In this document: in pieces, positions 23,901 through 30,339 of the stretch | How positions within the stretch are numbered: the first letter of the stretch is position 1 | Layout of the letters: each line of letters begins with the position of its first letter | Assembly (NCBI GenBank): GCA_030248215.1 | Contig: JASANG010000086.1 | Location: 124,001 to 188,000 of the forward strand | Length of the DNA: 64,000 bases | From: Enoplolaimus lenunculus | Lineage: Eukaryota; Nematoda; Enoplea; Enoplida; Thoracostomopsidae | Reading direction: 5' to 3' | The notes under the pieces: model-generated | What the model saw: only the letters and a program-made list of their open reading frames with translations | The model's database searches: none | What the model was told of the DNA's origin: nothing | Translations under genes and position numbers: made by a program

Positions 23901-26900
23901 AACAACTTTGACATAAAGAAACGATATCGGAATCTATGTTGGGCCAGTAGACAGATGTTCTGGCCAACTGCTTCATTCGCTGCATTCCGAAATGACCCAA
24001 ATGAAGGACTTCGAGGGCACGTTGACGAAGATTGGAAGGAATAACGAGTCGCGACCCGTAGAAGAGACAGCCATCGGCGATTGATAACGAGTCCGATACT
24101 TTGCGGAAAAGTGATATCGGTTTGTCATCCTCGTCGAACTTGTTAGGCCACCCTTCTCGGACGTATCGCTTGACGCGGCAAAGCGTTGAATCTTTCGCTG
24201 TTTCATGCACAACGGTGTTGTCCTTGACGGTATCGAGTTGCTGATTGATTATTTTAATGGTACAGACAGTATCGATGTCAGCACCATCTTCCTCCTCATC
24301 AAATTGAATGTCCGGACCCATCGGAAAACGGCTAAGCATATCGGCGTTGCCGTGTGCAGCTGTACGACGATATTCAATCGTATAATCGTACTGTTTGAGA
24401 GTGAGAGCCCATCTCGCCAGTCGGTTTGCGGCTAGCGCCGGAGTCGGTTTCGAAGGACCAAATAGTGCTAACAATGGCTTGTGATCGGTCACGAGGATAA
24501 ACTTTCGACCGTAAAGGTATCGGTGGTATTTGCTGAGAGCAAAGATGATTGAGAGGGCTTCTTTTTGTATCTGACTGTATTTCTGCTGAGTTGAGGTGAG
24601 AGTTTTTGATACGTAAGATATCGGACGCTCGGAACCATCTGGAAACCGATGAAATAGAACTGCACCAATTCCAACGTCTGAGGCGTCGCAGGAGATGCCG
24701 ACCGGAGTTGTTTGGGAATAATGAACCAGAAGTTTATCTTCGCTCAAGACATCCTTGATTGTTTGGAAAGACGCCTGATGTGCGGAATTCCACTTCCAGG
24801 GGACATTAGAACGAGTGAGTTGATGGAGTGGTGCCGACATTGTAGATAGGTTGGGAATAAATTTGGCGTAGAACTGCACCGATCCTAGGAAAGATCGTAG
24901 CGAGGAAACGTCGTGTGGAGGTGGCATATTTTTGACAGCATCGACCTTTCGCCCTTTGGAAATGCCGTCATGCGAAAGACGATGTCCGAGGTATTCGACA
25001 GATGGTTCGGCGAAAGCACACTTCTCGAGGCGACAACGTAGACCCTTGTCGTGTAGTCGCTGGAGAAGTGCTCGAAGATTGGTTAGATGATCAACAGCTG
25101 TCGAACCACTGACTATGATGTCATCTAGGTATACGCCGACACCAACCAAGTCCCTGGTCAGTTGTTCCATAATTTCTTGGAAATAGCCTGGAGCCGAGCT
25201 GATGCCGAAGGGAAGCCGAGTTTGAAGCATTGGACCTTGATGAGTGCTAAGGGCCAATCGCTTTTGTGATATCGGACCCAATGGAATTTGATTGTAGGCG
25301 TCAGCTAAATCGATTTTTGTGAAGCCATATCCCCCGCCCAGCTTGCGCATTAAATCTTCCGGAGAAGGCATTGGGCATCGATGTGTCTCCAATTGAGAGT
25401 TGACTGTGACTGAATAATCGCCGCAGACGCGTATTTTTGGTTTGACTTGACCCGGAAGTAACGCCTTGCGGATCGGTACGACTGGAGTTCCATATTCGCT
25501 GAATTGAGTTCGCTTCCGAACACCCCGCTTAACGCCGTCGTCGTAGGCTTTGGCCAAATCTTCCTGAATTGCGATCGGTACTGGTCGCGGCTTGCAGAAG
25601 ATTGGTTGTGAGTCAGCCTTGAATTTGACTTCCAGCTCGAAATCTTTGAGACACCCGAGCTCTGGCTTGAACAAATCCGGAAATTCGTCGCACAGGGCCT
25701 TGCAAGACTGTTGCAGTGATGAATCGATTGCACCGGCTTGAACTTTGAACACCCGGTTTGAACCATCGACTTGATTCGTCAGACCGATGAGACTGTCGAC
25801 CGAAATATTGAGGGACTGGATGGCGTCTCGACCCAGTAGATTCAATTGCGGGATCCTCGACACGATGAAATTGAGCGTTCGAGGGTTGGAAGTTGACCGA
25901 TTGGGAAGAACCACCTGGAGTTGAGTCGCACCCAGCACCGGAAGCGCGTGTTGGGAAGCCGATTCGTACTCATTGTCCGAGGGTTGAATGATTGGCTTGC
26001 CCACTTGTCGCCACACCTCCTCAGAAATGAAATTGTCGCTTGCCCCGGTATCGACCTCGAATTGAACCGATTTGCCGTTGAGAAGGACCGATTGTTTGAG
26101 TTGAGGCACCGATTGTACCCGTTTGACGGTTCGCAGCTGGATGCGGTTGACCGATTTGGAACCCTTTGGCGCGGTTTGATCACGTTTCTTTTTGAGGCAT
26201 GCGGCTTCGATGTGCCCGACCTTAGCGCAATAGCGACATTCGACCGACTTGAACTTGCAATCCTTTCCCGAATGACCCGACTTGCCACATCGACCGCAAA
26301 CGCCTTTGGGGAAGTCGCCCTTCGTCGCTGACCTCGGTTGTGATTTGCCCTTGGGGTCGATTTGAACCTTGTTGACTGCCTTCGGAATCGCGCCGTAGAC
26401 TGTTTCTTTGGCGACCTTTGCGGCTTCTTCCGTCTCGATTGCGATTTCGATTGCCCGTTGGAACGTGAGCTCATCGTCCTTGAGCTTGAACAAACCCTTG
26501 AGGACGGCCTCGTTCTTGACGGAGCAAATGAACCGGGTTCGCATTGCCTCGTCGAGTGGATCCTTGATCGACCCGAAATCGCACGTGACAGCATCTTGTC
26601 GAATTCGAGTGACCAGCTCCGGAATGGACTCGCCCGGGCGGCGATCCATATTGCGCCAGAATTTGAACCGCTCGCGAACAATGAATCGCTTTGGGTGGAA
26701 TTGATCAGCCATGAACGCGCAAATTTCGTCGATCGACAAATCATTGACGTCCTTGACCGGAGTTTGTTGACCCGCGAGGTTGGCCAACAGCTTGAACACG
26801 ACCGGGGATTGATTCGTGAGAAAGACTTGGGCCCGTCGCTCGCTTGGGATCGAATTTGCCCCGACAAATGTCTGAAACCGAGCCCAATAATCTGTCCATA

Positions 26901-29900
26901 GCTCGGCCGTTGTGTCAAATGGCATAAAGGGAGGCAGAGTCGGATTGGGCACAACCGCACTGGCTTGATTCGGCTTGCCTGCCATGCTCTGAACCAGGGC
27001 CATAATCGAGTCCATTTGCTGCTTGTGCTGTTGCTGCATAAGCTGGATTAACTGAGCCATTTCCGCCATTGTAAAAATTGACTAGCCCGCTTAAGTGGAT
27101 TCCCTGATCGCCACTAAAACCCTGTTATGACTTCAAGGTTTGAAGAACTGTCGTTGAGGAACGAAACAGTCAGAGAAAGCAAAACCAGTTTAAAACCCAA
27201 TAGTCAGCTTGAAACCCTTAAGTGAAACCAAACAATAAGAGCCTAAGCTTAGACAATGAATACTTCAACCCCGAAGGCGCGAAAATCAGTTGAAACTTGA
27301 ATTAGTATAAACCAAACAGTACAAGTCGAAGCACAAGGTAACAGACAGACAATGAGGAGAAAGTAACCACTATTTATAGTCAAGACGTGCCCACGCTGTC
27401 TTATTTATAGTCAAGACGTGTCCACGCTGTCTTATTTATAGTCAAGACGTGCCAACGCAGTCTACTGTGTTCATTAGATTATTTTCAATAACATCCTCAT
27501 TATTGCATCAGCTTCTGGAACACAGCTTCCGGTTTTCTACGCATGACGTCAAATCGTCATTTTCACGTGAATGTTCTTCATAATTCGCCTCACGTGACAT
27601 GCGTATTTTCACGTGAATAGTCATGCGCCACAACACCAGTATCCTATACTGGGTAAACCTGCGCCTTGCGCAACACCGATTTAACCGATTCACCGTGGTT
27701 TCCTTCACATCCTATGCCACCGTTACTATTCTTACACGAATTCAACTAAACCCTACTTACGCAATAGCCTTCCGCCTTTAAACAATGTTCACAAATGCAA
27801 ACTCGAAAACTATGTATTATACGCACACTTCCAGCAAAACCGATAACCAACCGTTTCTCACTAGCCCAAGATCAATACTGATTCCGGTCCTGGCTACCCT
27901 ATTCGGCATATCGACCTCATTTGCATTTCGCCGACACCCACAATTGCGTGTCCGCTATGCAGTTGAGGTCCAGAGCCACACACCCTAATACTCCTTTTCC
28001 TTGCCACAAAACACCACAACAACAACAACAATATGGTTATCCGCACAACCAATCGCAAAGCACCATTTCGGTGCTGACATAGCCTAGCTATGTCGTTATC
28101 CGCAAAAATAGCCAGCCCGATATGCGACACTATTCAATGGCCACGCAGGGCCCAGGTAAGTTTCGCATTGCGGACACAGCCGCCATAGCATCGATTTTAA
28201 CAATTTTTACGCCTTGTAGCCACGCCTAAGCCTAACTTAAGTTCTAAGAGAGACTAGGTGGAGCCTGGGACTCCCTTAAGGTGTGGTTTTGATTTAGGGT
28301 TTTATTTTATGTTTTAGTTCTTAGTTTGAAATAGGTTTAAGTGTCGCAGAGCCACCTACAAGGTCGTTATCTACCACTGTATACAATAATTCATTGAGTA
28401 GCGATATGTAGCGCTGCTTAACATGTTCCCGTTTGCAGATATTTAGGTCCGCAATTTTCTTTTGAAACAGAGCTCAGTCAAATTATTATTTACAAGGTTA
28501 TATCACTGTTAAAAAATACTCAAGTGATTGTTGTGTACTGAGTGCAAATGAAGAGTGCGAGTGTTGCGCTAGATTTTACGAGATGTTTGTTTCTCAGCGG
28601 AAATGTAAATATACGATCTGTAATAAACAAAGTTGCTGAACATGGTTCAAATTCAATCATCTAATTTTACATTAAGAGTTCATGATGGAAGAATATGCAA
28701 TTCTTGGGGTTCCACATTGTACAAAATGTACCCGGTATGCGTTGTATTTTTGACCGACTCCCTTAGAGGGAGAGTACAGCCTGTGCAAACCATGGCATTG
28801 TATGTATCCGGCATGAAAAATGCTCCGCTTATAATTTAATTTAGGGTATTGCATGTCCCAACGACTACCTCTAACAGGGGGTTGGTCAAAAACACAACGC
28901 TTGGTGGTACATTTTGTACCATGCAGAACCACAAGAGTTGACTCTTGCATCGTACACTCTTAATTACATTAATAAACTAATAAAAGCGAAATTTTTAATT
29001 GCTACACTGAAGGCTTGAATTTTGTTTAAAATTTCAAAAATAAGCCTTATGTTACCGCAGAAAACAAAATGCTTATATATTACAGATTTATTGACGATAT
29101 AGACCTATTCCCGGCAGGAATGTCGGAAATTCACGAGCCATATGCTATGGTTGGTCCGACGTTTACGTATATCATTGCCGAACAGTTCGCTCGGTTGCGT
29201 AAATGTGACTATTACTGGTATGAAAACGCAAATGTATTTACTCCAGGTAATTCAAGTTGTAGCACTGTTCAAAATTGCATCAACATTTTAAGCCCTAACT
29301 CATTGCTACGTTATCAAGCAACCAAAGAGAAGGTGGGATTAGGCACCGCAAAAAACGTTTTTTTTTTGTTTTTTTTTCGTTGTTTTACGGAAGAGTGGAA
29401 AAATGAAAAAAAATGTTTTTAAAAGTATATGAAATTTAGCAATTATGCAATAGCGGCAAAACGTCGCGGAAACTGAAAGAAATTGGTTTTTCTCACGCTT
29501 CTCTTATCCAGAACGAGTTTCGCTCAGGTGTCTTGTCACTCACACGTTACCATACGTGCACTCGGCACACAAAATCTCCATTCTAAAAACAAAATCAGTA
29601 TCAAGCTAAGGTAATAACAAGAACAGCGCGTGCTTTAAAATGGTGTAGTCTATGTCTATGTAAAGGTGCCCATTTTCAAGCTCGTCATCATATGCAAAAA
29701 ACTCTGTCGACAGACAATTCAACTGTTTTAGGTGTATACCTACATATATAGTCAAGTATAAGTGAACAAAATTTCAGTTCAACTCCAAGAAATTCGTCAA
29801 GTAACATCAGCGCTTGTGTTGTGTGAAACAAGAGCTAATACACATGTCGATGTAATGATGAAGGAATTTCCTTCATTGATGAATAGTAAACAGTAAGTTT

Positions 29901-30026
29901 TAAGCATTGTCATAGGGACACGGTAGTGTCACTTAAATGTTTCGCTCAAAGTGTAAATTTTCATGTTTTGGCATATAAAACTGTTGCAAATGCAGATACG
30001 CCGGATGCACTTTAGGATTTGATTGA
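5725..30026 (+). CDS. Animal haem peroxidase, C-terminal part (multi-exon)
   Basis: Five exons with matching phases encode a continuous peroxidase segment: 5725-5963, 10722-10809, 11180-11313, 29086-29246 and 29778-29892. A tentative last exon is 29996-30026. Family hallmarks seen in order are: FSTAAFRLLHS with the proximal haem histidine, EQLYEGDF, DLLAANIQ|RGRDHGLPGY, IDDIDLFPAGMSE, VGPTFTYIIAEQFARLR, and LQEIRQVTSALVLCETRAN. This family uses hydrogen peroxide for oxidation and is usually secreted or extracellular. The N-terminal half with signal peptide and distal haem pocket must lie before the window. Intron 3 is 17.8 kb and holds the LTR nest, inserted antisense to the gene. No break is seen in the exons. 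The subfamily (peroxinectin, chorion peroxidase or other) cannot be assigned. Confidence 0.9.
6770..7750. repeat. AT-rich ~20-bp minisatellite, block 1
   Basis: Dozens of imperfect copies of CCCGCCAAAATTTGAATTTT run head to tail. The long frames seen on both strands here are by-products of the repeat, not genes. It lies in a peroxidase intron. Confidence 0.9.
7800..8238. mobile_element. Decayed relative of the 19.7-20.7 kb MITE
   Basis: The right end reads AGCGTAGACAGTATAACGT then GGATGAC, as in the right inverted repeat of the element at 19,694-20,656. The interior shares CCGAAGGGACTA, a CACTGTGTCCA palindrome-like motif and several AGTCCCTT-like words. No matching left end was found. Confidence 0.5.
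8240..9120. other. No gene; includes one unit related to the ~176-bp repeat
   Basis: At 8265-8420 the words CATAACTTCTGACCGAGTGG and CAGCTTGACGAGCTGC match units of the tandem repeat at 35.5-36.4 kb. The 82-codon frame at 8347-8595 overlaps this repeat and shows no recognisable domain. I see nothing else here. Confidence 0.5.
9125..9448. repeat. AT-rich ~20-bp minisatellite, block 2
   Basis: The same CCCGCCAAAATTTGAATTT units as at 6.77-7.75 kb, separated from that block by about 1.4 kb of unrelated sequence. Confidence 0.88.
9450..10060. other. Intronic stretch without recognised content
   Basis: Only short frames without recognisable similarity are present on either strand. Confidence 0.4.
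10062..10296. repeat. Cluster of ACCCATATGGGT palindromes
   Basis: Perfect 12-bp palindromes ACCCATATGGGT occur at 10062, 10116, 10232 and 10285. One- or two-base variants lie at 10166 and about 10198, and a half-site at about 10319. Six sites in 235 bp, at uneven spacing, lie in peroxidase intron 1 about 425 bp before the next exon. Confidence 0.85.
10722..10809 (+). CDS. Peroxidase exon
   Basis: Acceptor CTATTTCAG, donor GTATAT, 88 nt. It encodes GFTADVVNKLFVEQND, then PLSGLDLLAANIQ, matching the 'x-T-x-x-L-x-N-x-L-F ... D-L-x-x-L-N-I-Q' segment of the family. It ends in phase 0, immediately before the invariant RGRDHG. Confidence 0.88.
11180..11313 (+). CDS. Peroxidase exon with RGRDHGLPGY signature
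   Basis: Acceptor TTTGTTCAG, donor GTGGGT, 134 nt. It opens with RGRDHGLPGYPKFRETAGL, one of the best-conserved stretches of animal haem peroxidases, and closes with KMSNLY plus two bases of an Arg codon completed in the next exon, 17.8 kb away. Confidence 0.93.
11399..13273. mobile_element. 1.9-kb hAT-type non-autonomous element
   Basis: The ends are TAAAGATGGGCA and TGCCCATCACTA, inverse of each other with two mismatches. They are flanked by the 8-bp direct repeat ATCATTAT at 11391-11398 and 13274-13281, as expected for hAT insertion. Both subterminal regions are rich in CCGGATATCCGGATAT palindromes. No transposase frame is visible. A smaller MITE is nested at 12,553-12,982. Fragments of the same family lie at about 59,070-59,250 and 62,120-62,300. 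Confidence 0.82.
12553..12982. mobile_element. TA-flanked MITE nested in the hAT element
   Basis: Inverted ends CTGTAGTGAGTTACCCGAAT and the inverse of CTGTAGTGACCCTAATAAGA are each flanked by TA (12551-12552 and 12983-12984), the pattern of Tc1/mariner-type insertion. The interior has repeated GGACTC-TATTAGGG words and no coding frame. Confidence 0.7.
13440..14661 (-). repeat. Element A, left LTR
   Basis: 13,930-14,661 matches 27,636-28,360 at about 98% by eye. The terminal TGTAGGTGGCTCTG (minus strand) and the adjacent purine tract define the border at 14661. The far border is uncertain, between about 13,440 and 13,735. Four copies of the hairpin word CTAACCCCGTTAG lie at 13743, 13782, 13819 and 13862. 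Confidence 0.7.
14949..17315 (-). CDS. Element A second frame: 788-residue protein of unknown family (fossil)
   Basis: This long open frame of a retroelement fossil abuts the Gag-like frame. The first ~45 residues form a heptad-patterned coiled coil (EKLNKALEEVMTLVGEKRQL). Next comes a basic, Ser/Thr-rich linker. A helix-rich, well-mixed middle follows (about residues 130-430, including WQIVQRTRRPGKGIVAFPDM and FFVPLSAHVIMQLFDKSKN). A long charged Glu/Lys/Pro-rich stretch leads to an Arg/Gln-rich tail ending DAYYTDVPREIRRRHF. I recognise no catalytic or zinc-binding motif. The length and complexity argue that it once coded for a protein, but the function is unknown. Confidence 0.6.
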   Translation of the reverse strand: MMMEKLNKALEEVMTLVGEKRQLENQVQELTEENDRLKKRVAGDRWEVSPEPSDDRTSASQKGALKRQRSLTPGRARKTVRMDVEEVELSGGTEDEVASVQVIGEKDVPRTTGGQKKQKTRGQTAWQIVQRTRRPGKGIVAFPDMVILSRGHMLINYKGGYQQVLHANYFEGNDSPEQPGVRLPKDVLRHLAVHWATAAIKAFEFYLRKEALISEWLECLNYAERGLAACLFRMVDMEPQVYQAVMRWFARIVREAAARAVVTRGLHWGRAPADFFVPLSAHVIMQLFDKSKNPQVARIRPMIIARAYANQKYWTLRRKLERENLKAMVPEDPTVRAEMKLQLLPLQKEVQKETEKLLAVSTLRAIANLALWFPEAYAYPENKRETELAELAPDEESKRQLVDMVEDYDRKETEELARIAEVNRRALDLCRGYLFDDLEKAARGVEPMDTQVAGQEEVQPGPSKARTRSETQAESAGEQAEEKRKMEFEPVSEGEFDVLEEAGPTPSPEKQQQKKSVVTLQAKTEETRAEGYVTPPPAEKEGSEGKLTPRRSPRIQKQEEAKAQEKSKELLWEELIKLQPKKVRSQSESEEKPSTSLGQPPAPGYIAVRGPDGKLKWRFDKDARRRATAQRARLSPKRPTGGYVRPAAGSVVSRIGPRQANPVYNASAARSQTAPGYRGTGTVTQGVAGSPPAGTSAVRQRVRQVSDERYPVRVGGRVGQPQVASGRGYYSQQVENVRQAMRESRQMERQQQQQRASRSLGRDNPWVTQEELDAYYTDVPREIRRRHF
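17316..19673 (-). CDS. Element A Gag-like frame, 785 residues (fossil)
   Basis: Residues ~363-500 resemble the retrotransposon Gag capsid region: LQNFEGKSDFGIWYRKFERV, then EFQERFGES, then AFQRIRQKGDVSEYANELQS. This is the pattern of the Ty3-type Gag domain family (F-x-G ... W-x-x-x-F ... L-x-x-R-F ... V-x-x-Y-x-x-E-x). The N-terminal third is low-complexity (Gly, Met, Gln, Ser, Arg). No CCHC knuckle is seen. The C-terminal ~60 residues are coiled-coil-like. A MITE lies just upstream, at the N-terminal side. Confidence 0.7.
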   Translation of the reverse strand: MLDAQHTGMRGQEDTGIRQGSHRLAYASEGSIGHGGVVDSGMSYPRMTAEYQNGRQDLEDSGVCRPEPRYALPNPGMMEGNSSETGMRWTQAYSGTEPSRGINVIRPHPQLEMDGPLANWSVEQRMSMGHGLQRQPASTQVQGIGARSQDSVKVVEEDRGRSPWVRQARSRATSMQESEEEDAEIKELTRVFERGLKSKHSEKFRKLWSKLESEMGQRPESRQSHRSGRVSRMSNKDEVNRQSVTKEYREATRMHGAGEQACSMSMGNQELPKREVAPHPVPMGYRQASYPVLTQPLAGNAYQAFPAQPGVAPQANASWQEPVMQTPRMAGFPELPQLQAMGNMANRVPQNMGYANQGAPQIVVKMPQKLPLQNFEGKSDFGIWYRKFERVMQTAKIVDSESKINHFRNHVKGLADQYLDILEERYGPYGSEEFGQLVREFQERFGESTDLSNMMAAFQRIRQKGDVSEYANELQSYWVRYLEKQFANTDESRDLLCQTFVNNSFPAASSNQVQGPVILQRQKEVLGPCISSPTATAQDSGAPSIRIRKIHEDPLPSVMKVAKLPVIANVWTEAEELRLEQNRTQRIASVNVTEMEVSQVEPTSSDEAQKRSSVPSRWASTATPPKAGSGLAEYSPALFLEEALKRDIENRQLQDKELIERLNAALNRMYPPGGFGVAEIESSYAMVQANVRDLEGNWTLRKETDIEAMSMANKLRAYQEFAVEAWRDLLGYAERVTQNRKRIVELETAVLAAGDQRQRAHEHVSGAEQLVRRTEEKVKEKEPER
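19694..20656. mobile_element. 0.96-kb MITE with TTA target duplication, inside element A
   Basis: Terminal inverted repeats of about 48 bp begin TGGGTCATCCACGT and continue with CTGTCTACGCTACTG on both sides. TTA flanks both ends (19691-19693 and 20657-20659), as for PIF/Harbinger elements. The interior has nested palindromes (AGTCCCTTCGAAGGGACT at ~19836 and a GACACTGTCTGGACACAGTG hairpin at ~19864). It has no transposase. It is inserted in the Gag region of element A, so it is younger than that element. Confidence 0.85.
20660..20966 (-). other. Element A sequence on the far side of the MITE
   Basis: A short minus-strand reading frame here (with MPLYRTPTTAAEQES near its start) has the same codon style as the Gag-like region. 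It is probably another part of the same fossil separated by the MITE. It is not joined to anything here. Confidence 0.45.
21700..22170. repeat. Three tandem ~157-bp repeats in the element A leader
   Basis: Three successive units each contain CCAGTTCCACGTACTTGCGG, CCTCAAGTATAACCGTCGAA, and GATACTCACAGCCCAATATC or a close variant. They lie between the Gag region and the poly-C tract, in the untranslated leader of the fossil. Confidence 0.85.
22180..22364. repeat. Poly-C tract with scattered A
   Basis: About 185 bp of almost pure C on the plus strand, broken by single A bases (G-rich on the minus strand). It touches the left LTR of the Ty3 element. The Pro- and Gly-rich frames across it are artefacts of composition. 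It could be real or a sequencing/assembly artefact. Confidence 0.9.
22370..22882 (-). repeat. Ty3 element, left LTR
   Basis: 513 bp, TGTTATGACTTC ... CGCCACAACA. It contains three tandem units with TTATTTATAGTCAAGACGTG and two TTTTCACGTGAAT words (CACGTG cores). Confidence 0.9.
22918..27069 (-). CDS. Ty3/gypsy Gag-Pol polyprotein, 1,383 residues (fossil)
   Basis: A single frame with all expected parts in order. Gag is followed by two CCHC knuckles at ~255-290 (CGRCGKSGHSGKDC and CRYCAKVGHIEAAC). Aspartic protease is at ~336 (VDTGASDNFIS). Reverse transcriptase has YLDDIIVSG at ~646. RNase H includes VTDHKPLLALFG at ~863. Integrase has an HHCC finger at ~1020-1056 and a DD35E core (VHVDHAINF, IVSDNGTAF, NGAAERM). 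A GPY/F-like C-terminus follows (GPRSVNV ... WRRHIDQLRPRY). The pol order with RNase H before integrase identifies Ty3/gypsy, close to the K02A2.6-like group of invertebrates. It is treated as a fossil copy. Confidence 0.95.
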   Translation of the reverse strand: MAEMAQLIQLMQQQHKQQMDSIMALVQSMAGKPNQASAVVPNPTLPPFMPFDTTAELWTDYWARFQTFVGANSIPSERRAQVFLTNQSPVVFKLLANLAGQQTPVKDVNDLSIDEICAFMADQFHPKRFIVRERFKFWRNMDRRPGESIPELVTRIRQDAVTCDFGSIKDPLDEAMRTRFICSVKNEAVLKGLFKLKDDELTFQRAIEIAIETEEAAKVAKETVYGAIPKAVNKVQIDPKGKSQPRSATKGDFPKGVCGRCGKSGHSGKDCKFKSVECRYCAKVGHIEAACLKKKRDQTAPKGSKSVNRIQLRTVKRVQSVPQLKQSVLLNGKSVQFEVDTGASDNFISEEVWRQVGKPIIQPSDNEYESASQHALPVLGATQLQVVLPNRSTSNPRTLNFIVSRIPQLNLLGRDAIQSLNISVDSLIGLTNQVDGSNRVFKVQAGAIDSSLQQSCKALCDEFPDLFKPELGCLKDFELEVKFKADSQPIFCKPRPVPIAIQEDLAKAYDDGVKRGVRKRTQFSEYGTPVVPIRKALLPGQVKPKIRVCGDYSVTVNSQLETHRCPMPSPEDLMRKLGGGYGFTKIDLADAYNQIPLGPISQKRLALSTHQGPMLQTRLPFGISSAPGYFQEIMEQLTRDLVGVGVYLDDIIVSGSTAVDHLTNLRALLQRLHDKGLRCRLEKCAFAEPSVEYLGHRLSHDGISKGRKVDAVKNMPPPHDVSSLRSFLGSVQFYAKFIPNLSTMSAPLHQLTRSNVPWKWNSAHQASFQTIKDVLSEDKLLVHYSQTTPVGISCDASDVGIGAVLFHRFPDGSERPISYVSKTLTSTQQKYSQIQKEALSIIFALSKYHRYLYGRKFILVTDHKPLLALFGPSKPTPALAANRLARWALTLKQYDYTIEYRRTAAHGNADMLSRFPMGPDIQFDEEEDGADIDTVCTIKIINQQLDTVKDNTVVHETAKDSTLCRVKRYVREGWPNKFDEDDKPISLFRKVSDSLSIADGCLFYGSRLVIPSNLRQRALEVLHLGHFGMQRMKQLARTSVYWPNIDSDIVSLCQSCSTCAEHQHNPPKAPIHPWMLPEKPWSRVHVDHAINFLGSNWLILVDAYSKYPCIHQTQSISSRSTIELLEQDFAHFGYPHSIVSDNGTAFTSCEFKDWCKQRGISHLTGAPYHPSTNGAAERMVQSFKQSLRKSRLPPKAALQEFLLQYRRTPIPNSDYSPSELLNNRQIRAMVDTFAPFPAQQAQARQTQQTVKHNAVAKLNRKFDVGSAVYALHYRPGGDKEPRWVPAIVSKVFGPRSVNVRVCPNGPVWRRHIDQLRPRYGAADDAEFVDHPSPNNVDDTSVDQRPKDARRQRRNPRFPVGGEYGPDNLRRSSRTPKPVNFSCC
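27123..27635 (-). repeat. Ty3 element, right LTR
   Basis: The matching LTR copy, same length, about 98% identical by eye, with the same tandem GTCAAGACGTG units and CACGTG cores. Confidence 0.9.
27636..28360 (-). repeat. Element A, right LTR (visible portion)
   Basis: About 725 bp matching 13,930-14,661, ending GAGCCACCTACA at 28360. Only this outer portion is visible beside the Ty3 element. Confidence 0.85.
28698..28938. repeat. Fold-back hairpin, ~240 bp
   Basis: Arms 28698-28770 and 28866-28938 are inverse copies of each other at roughly 80% (shared GTACAAAATGTAC, GCGTTGT and TTTTTGACC). The spacer holds CCCTTAGAGGG. It lies just before the peroxidase exon at 29086. Probably a small non-autonomous element. 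Confidence 0.65.
29086..29246 (+). CDS. Peroxidase exon after the 17.8-kb intron
   Basis: Acceptor TATATTACAG, donor GTAATT, 161 nt. It encodes FIDDIDLFPAGMSEIHEP, VGPTFTYIIAEQFARLRKCD and YYWYENANVFTP, matching the family segment 'N-I-D-x-W-x-G-x-x-E ... G-P-x-x-x-x-I-x-x-Q-F-x-R-x-R-x-G-D-R-F-W-Y-E-N'. The phase agrees with both neighbours. Confidence 0.92.
29778..29892 (+). CDS. Peroxidase exon
   Basis: Acceptor AATTTCAG, donor GTAAGT, 115 nt. It encodes QLQEIRQVTSALVLCETRAN followed by THVDVMMKEFPSLMNSK. In the family this region reads 'Q-L-x-E-I-R-x-x-S-L-A-R-V-L-C-D-N'. It ends with two bases of a Gln codon. Confidence 0.9.
29996..30026 (+). CDS. Possible last peroxidase exon
   Basis: After acceptor AAATGCAG the phase from the previous exon gives Q-YAGCTLGFD and a stop. 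The Cys could stand for the conserved C-terminal Cys of the family, but the stretch is very short. The true last exon could lie elsewhere. Confidence 0.35.
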
Positions 30027-30339
30027 TGATGCCAGTATCAATGTTGTGTTGTGAGGTTTTTTGCAAACAATCAGTTCAACCTGTATCAGGGATCGAATAC
30101 AAACGCAAACAATTTTGAAAAATTTCGCTTACTAATCTTAGCACCCTAAGCACACCCGCGGGATGAGATTTAGATGTTAACAGAACTTGACAACCACTAT
30201 TGTATAAGCATATATGGATAGGACTACACCGTCGCTAAAAGGTTTATATATATCGATTGATTATTTTTTAAAGTTTTATAGTAAACACATATGTTACTAG
30301 GTATTGCAAACATATACATAGCTAGTAACAATAATGTCG

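Larger units (their letters stand above)
22370..27635 (-). mobile_element. Ty3/gypsy LTR retrotransposon, looks whole (fossil)
   Basis: The LTRs (22370-22882 and 27123-27635, both TG...CA) differ at about nine positions by eye, so the insertion is fairly young. One long gag-pol frame lies between them on the minus strand. The element sits beside the right LTR of element A and is therefore a later insertion. The flanking bases do not form a clear target duplication. The left flank is the poly-C tract, so the junction may be rearranged. No obvious breaks are seen in the coding part. Confidence 0.93.
13440..28360 (-). mobile_element. Outer LTR retroelement fossil with Gag and an unknown second frame (element A)
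   Basis: The element is antisense to the peroxidase gene. Parts in minus-strand order: LTR portion ending at 28360; the inserted Ty3 copy (22370-27635); a leader with tandem repeats (21.0-22.2 kb); a Gag-like region (20,966-17,316, holding a MITE); a second long frame (17,315-14,949); a purine-rich tract GAAGGGGGGA at 14662-14671; and the other LTR ending at 14661. No protease, reverse transcriptase, RNase H or integrase motif is seen, so it looks non-autonomous. The LTR copies differ at about 15 positions over ~725 bp by eye, suggesting modest age. AGGTC at 13435-13439 and 28361-28365 may be the target duplication, so the left border is approximate. It is a broken fossil interrupted by two later insertions. 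Confidence 0.75.

Noticed and set aside
25842-26960. Minus-strand 372-codon Ser/Arg-rich frame
   Set aside because: Alternate frame within the Ty3 gag-pol; no domain of its own.
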